Source of the DNA: JBBRLA01 sp038231615
GTDB lineage: Bacteria; Myxococcota_A; Polyangia; Palsa-1104; JAEUJZ01
NCBI GenBank assembly: GCA_038231615.1
Contig: JBBRLA010000060.1
Span: forward strand, 1 to 20,872
Direction of reading: 5' to 3'
DNA length: 20,872 nucleotides
In this document: positions 19,014-20,872 of the stretch, piece after piece
Layout of the letters: every line of letters begins with the position of its first letter
How positions within the stretch are numbered: position 1 is the stretch's first letter
Program-made: the position numbers and the translations under genes
Notes under the pieces: model-generated
Seen by the model: only the letters and a program-made list of their open reading frames with translations
What the model was told of the DNA's origin: nothing
The model's database searches: none

Positions 19014-19898
19014 TCAGCGACGCGGCTTGAGGTGGTCGCTAACTTGCCGCTGTAGCTCTGGCGTCATGTCTTCCAGAACCCCACTGGCAAGAAAAGCATG
19101 GGCCCGCTCTTCAGCGGTCAGGCCCTTGAGTCTCTCTTCAACGGGCACGCCCTTGAGTCGCTCTTCTGAAGGCACGCCCTTGAGTCTCTCTTCAACGGGC
19201 AGGCCCCTGAGTCGCTCTTCCGCGGGCATACCCCTGACTCGCTCTTCCGCGGGCATACCCTTGAGTCGCTCTTCTGAAGGCAGGCCCCTGAGTCGCTCTT
19301 CTGACGGCACGCCCTTCAACCGCTTCTCCATCGGCAGGAACTCCTGCACGCTTTCCGCGAATTCTTCCATGGTCATGGTGACTTGCTCCAGGTCGGGGTA
19401 CCTCATCCGATACCTCGGGTTGACCTTGAAATACTGCACATCCGATATCAGTTCTCTGAGAATAGCTTGCTCTGCCGCCGTCAGCAACAACAGCTCTACC
19501 CCGGGCTTCGGCCGGGCCCGGCGCGAAAAGAACCGCAGGAGCGGGTCCGCCACCACGTCGGTCTCCACCAGCCAGAGCTGATGATCCGACCCGGTCACCA
19601 GGCTGATCCCGGGAGTCTCATGGGCCGACAGATGCCGGCCCCTCTTCTCGATCTGCGCCTTGCACTGCTCGGTGACTCGCGGCGCCACCGCCATCAGCCG
19701 TATCTGGGCCGGGTCGCGTTTCTTCTCGTCCCGACAGAAGAGCGCCGCGCAGGCCCATAGGTGCAGGTAGTCGTCGATGTCGAACTTCGCCTGCGGACCC
19801 TTCAGGTTGATCAAGGTGATGTCCCCCAAGAGCGGCACCAGGGTAGCCAGCGCGCTGGGGACGTAGCTCGCGGGAAGGTCCTTCTTGCGTATCACCAC
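19014..19898 (-). CDS. Rpn/PD-(D/E)XK-like protein with 9-residue EERLxGLx repeats, lacking its N-terminus
   Basis: The open frame gives 294 residues from a GTG at 19898, with AGGA just upstream. LLGDITLINLKGPQAKFDIDDYLHLWA resembles the core of Rpn-like / PD-(D/E)XK transposase-associated proteins (described, not quoted further). The acidic residue usual before x-K appears to be Asn (INLK), so nuclease activity is doubtful. Residues ~140-200 end in TMTMEEFAESVQEFLPMEKRL. Eight 9-residue units of the form EERLxGxPx follow, then MTPELQRQVSDHLKPRR at the end. The same frame continues upstream past the GTG (residues SLSQEPLRQDG) to a TGA at 19932-19934 and then into a matching N-terminal piece. 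The gene therefore looks split by one nonsense codon. Family naming is from memory of similar repeat proteins and is moderate in confidence. Confidence 0.7.
   Translation of the reverse strand: MVIRKKDLPASYVPSALATLVPLLGDITLINLKGPQAKFDIDDYLHLWACAALFCRDEKKRDPAQIRLMAVAPRVTEQCKAQIEKRGRHLSAHETPGISLVTGSDHQLWLVETDVVADPLLRFFSRRARPKPGVELLLLTAAEQAILRELISDVQYFKVNPRYRMRYPDLEQVTMTMEEFAESVQEFLPMEKRLKGVPSEERLRGLPSEERLKGMPAEERVRGMPAEERLRGLPVEERLKGVPSEERLKGVPVEERLKGLTAEERAHAFLASGVLEDMTPELQRQVSDHLKPRR
19116..19331. repeat. 27-bp tandem repeat, eight diverged units
   Basis: Eight 27-bp units begin at 19116 and step by 27 to 19305, ending at 19331. They encode the EERLxGxPx series of the longer paralog on the minus strand. 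Units differ from each other at several positions, unlike the homogeneous array at 18718. Confidence 0.95.
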
Positions 19899-19931
19899 CC
19901 CGTCCTGTCGCAGGGGCTCCTGAGACAGGGA

Positions 19932-20045
19932 TCACTCCGCAGACACATGGAAGTAGGGACGTGGCAATGAGCGACGGAGATTGCGGATGAAGAGCGGGTG
20001 CCAGGCGGTGCGCGCAGCCGAAAAAGAGGGCCGATGGCGATTCAT
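19932..20045 (-). pseudogene. Detached N-terminus of the EERLxGL-repeat protein
   Basis: An ATG at 20045 with GGAG seven bases upstream opens a 37-residue reading: MNRHRPSFSAARTAWHP, then LFIRNLRRSLPRPYFHVSAE, then TGA at 19932-19934. The motif T-A-W-H-P-L-F-x-R-x-L-R is the usual opening of this Rpn-like group. After the TGA the same frame goes on without any shift through SLSQEPLRQDGVVIRK into the gene at 19014-19898. The restored protein would have about 342 residues. Confidence 0.65.
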
Positions 20046-20137
20046 GGGGTCGCTCCGATCAGGGTGCAGAACTGACGGAACATAGCGGAGGTCGGTGGGG
20101 GCGTAAAGAGGATTTGTGCGGGAAAATTGGGCTTGGT

Positions 20138-20193
20138 TCAGGGGCCGCAGGTGCGGTCCTTGTCGACACGCTGGTTCGCTTGGAGTTCGCCCC
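20138..20193 (-). pseudogene. Second Ser/Thr kinase N-terminal relic (direct repeat of 18479-18520)
   Basis: Bases 20152-20193 match 18479-18520 at 35 of 42 positions in the same orientation. On the minus strand the copy reads GELQANQRVDKDR, against GELQANQRIRKYR at the start of the kinase remnant; the ATG is replaced by CGG and the frame ends at 20138. It is too short to code for anything. It places two kinase-start fragments on either side of the Rpn-like pair. Confidence 0.65.
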
Positions 20194-20225
20194 GGCAGAA
20201 AGCGAACGATGATTCTCTGCTGATC

Positions 20226-20738
20226 ATGGCAGCCCTGGTCTTTTGCACCTCCTGTCGCGGATCGATGGGTTCGTATCTGACGGGGCTGGAGAACCGCAGC
20301 GCCATCACCTACCGGGTCAAGGAGACCGGCGCCCTTTTGGCCCCGGACACGACCCTGCACGATATTCGCTACAAGATGACCGGCGAGAACAACCAGGAAG
20401 TCTTCCACTTGGAGCCGGTCAGCTACCGGTTTGGCAATGGCATGGATCACGATCTGGAGCACCCCGCCGAGCGCGCCGCCGCCTTCGAGGCATGGCTGCG
20501 GGAGCAAAACAACGCCGAGACCAGCTATCGGACTCCCGACGAGTGGGTCAGTCGATGGGTTGAAGGGACGGTGACCTTCTTCAATGATCACTCGTTCAAC
20601 CCCTGGGGTGGGCCAAGCTGGACGCAACTCGTGCAAAATCGCATCAAGAGCGACACCACGACCGTGTCCGCCGCTCATTTCCACGTTCAAGCGGGCATCA
20701 GCAGCGACCGGATTCCGTGGTTCCGGCGACAGTCTTGA
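20226..20738 (+). CDS. Hypothetical protein
   Basis: The gene gives 170 residues from the ATG at 20226; a second ATG at 20265 (MGSYLTGLENR) is equally possible, and neither has a clear ribosome site. Codons from ~20265 onward show strong G/C third positions, unlike the antisense frame, so the plus strand is coding. Visible features are HDIRYKMTGENNQEVFHLEP, the acidic helix HPAERAAAFEAWLREQNN, W-rich EWVSRWVEGTVTFFNDHSFNPWGG, and a C-terminus with HFHVQ. No TM helix is evident. No family is recognised. The kinase relic lies just upstream on the other strand, so the original 5' end of this gene may have been lost. It is the last gene before the window edge. Confidence 0.6.
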   Translation: MAALVFCTSCRGSMGSYLTGLENRSAITYRVKETGALLAPDTTLHDIRYKMTGENNQEVFHLEPVSYRFGNGMDHDLEHPAERAAAFEAWLREQNNAETSYRTPDEWVSRWVEGTVTFFNDHSFNPWGGPSWTQLVQNRIKSDTTTVSAAHFHVQAGISSDRIPWFRRQS

Positions 20739-20788
20739 GGTTCGGCTGATGTGCCACCTCACCGACGATAGAGTTCTATTCGGTCGAT

Positions 20789-20866
20789 TGAGATGAAATT
20801 GTCCTAGGCCTCCCGTCGAGGACCAAAACAAGGAGAGGGCAGCTCTCTCTCAGCAGTTTCATCTCA
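20789..20866. other. Inverted-repeat element at the window edge
   Basis: TGAGATGAAA (20789-20798) and TTTCATCTCA (20857-20866) are perfect 10-bp inverted arms. Inside are two smaller hairpins: GTCCT/AGGAC (20801-20805 with 20819-20823) and GAGAG/CTCTC (20833-20837 with 20843-20847). Together they can fold as a three-way junction of 78 nt. It could be a structured RNA, an insertion-element remnant or a regulatory site. It is not a typical T-tailed terminator. The 134 bases after the hypothetical gene show no open gene. Confidence 0.35.
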
Positions 20867-20872
20867 CGTATC

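Noticed and set aside
18718..19331. CRISPR array
   Set aside because: The 27-bp units are directly adjacent, with no spacers, and are in frame with a coding sequence.
18604..19581. A 325-codon plus-strand frame with SRSSEGTPL-type repeats
   Set aside because: It is the antisense reading of the 27-bp repeats; the minus frame has conserved blocks outside the repeats that match between the two copies.
19932..19934. TGA read as selenocysteine
   Set aside because: No selenoprotein context or evident SECIS hairpin is visible, and the codon sits in a non-catalytic stretch near the N-terminus; a nonsense change in a decaying region is simpler.
19932..20831. A 299-codon minus-strand gene opposite the hypothetical protein
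   Set aside because: Only its last 37 codons look real (the detached Rpn-like N-terminus with its own ATG and ribosome site); upstream of that, codon bias favours the plus strand.

Overview
This is a GC-rich window in which coding frames strongly favour G or C at the third codon position. It carries large TPR proteins, Ser/Thr-kinase relics, a SpoIIE-type phosphatase and a membrane-fused spermidine-synthase-like protein. That mix fits a Myxococcota (former Deltaproteobacteria) chromosome. The placement is an inference from gene content, because no rRNA or other marker gene is present.

Left part, 1-7096: the 3' part of a giant TPR protein gene runs into a gene for a tail-anchored STAS/zinc-ribbon protein. 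That gene ends on a compact hairpin which also forms the last codons of a convergent PAS-domain gene. The PAS gene is divergent from a two-TM HAMP-PP2C (RsbU/SpoIIE-type) phosphatase, across a 59-bp gap with a good sigma70-like promoter and a dyad. STAS plus PP2C suggests a partner-switching signalling set, but no RsbW-type kinase gene is visible.

Middle, 7108-14114: the phosphatase gene leads an apparent operon with a secreted TPR protein, a PhnD-like periplasmic binding protein (ATGA overlap; signal peptide starting with nine TCG codons) and a very large protein. The last one fuses a duplicated membrane domain, a SAM-binding spermidine-synthase-like domain and a helical C-terminal region. 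Its last ~49 codons lie antisense over the 3' end of the next gene.

Right-centre, 13966-17823, minus strand: acetate kinase and phosphoketolase genes overlap by 8 bp and form a phosphoketolase/acetate-kinase shunt (sugar phosphate to acetyl phosphate to acetate plus ATP). A 58-aa small membrane protein gene lies upstream, closed by a strong bipartite hairpin.

Right end, 18038-20872: this is an accessory, decaying region. It has a Ser/Thr kinase remnant lacking the glycine-rich loop and the C-lobe; a 5'-truncated tandem duplicate and its nearly full-length parent, which encode 9-residue EERLxGLx repeats and look Rpn/PD-(D/E)XK-like; an in-frame TGA that splits the parent; and a second kinase-start relic on the far side. 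It closes with an unrecognised hypothetical gene and a possible structured element at the edge. No tRNA, rRNA, CRISPR array or intact mobile element was seen.
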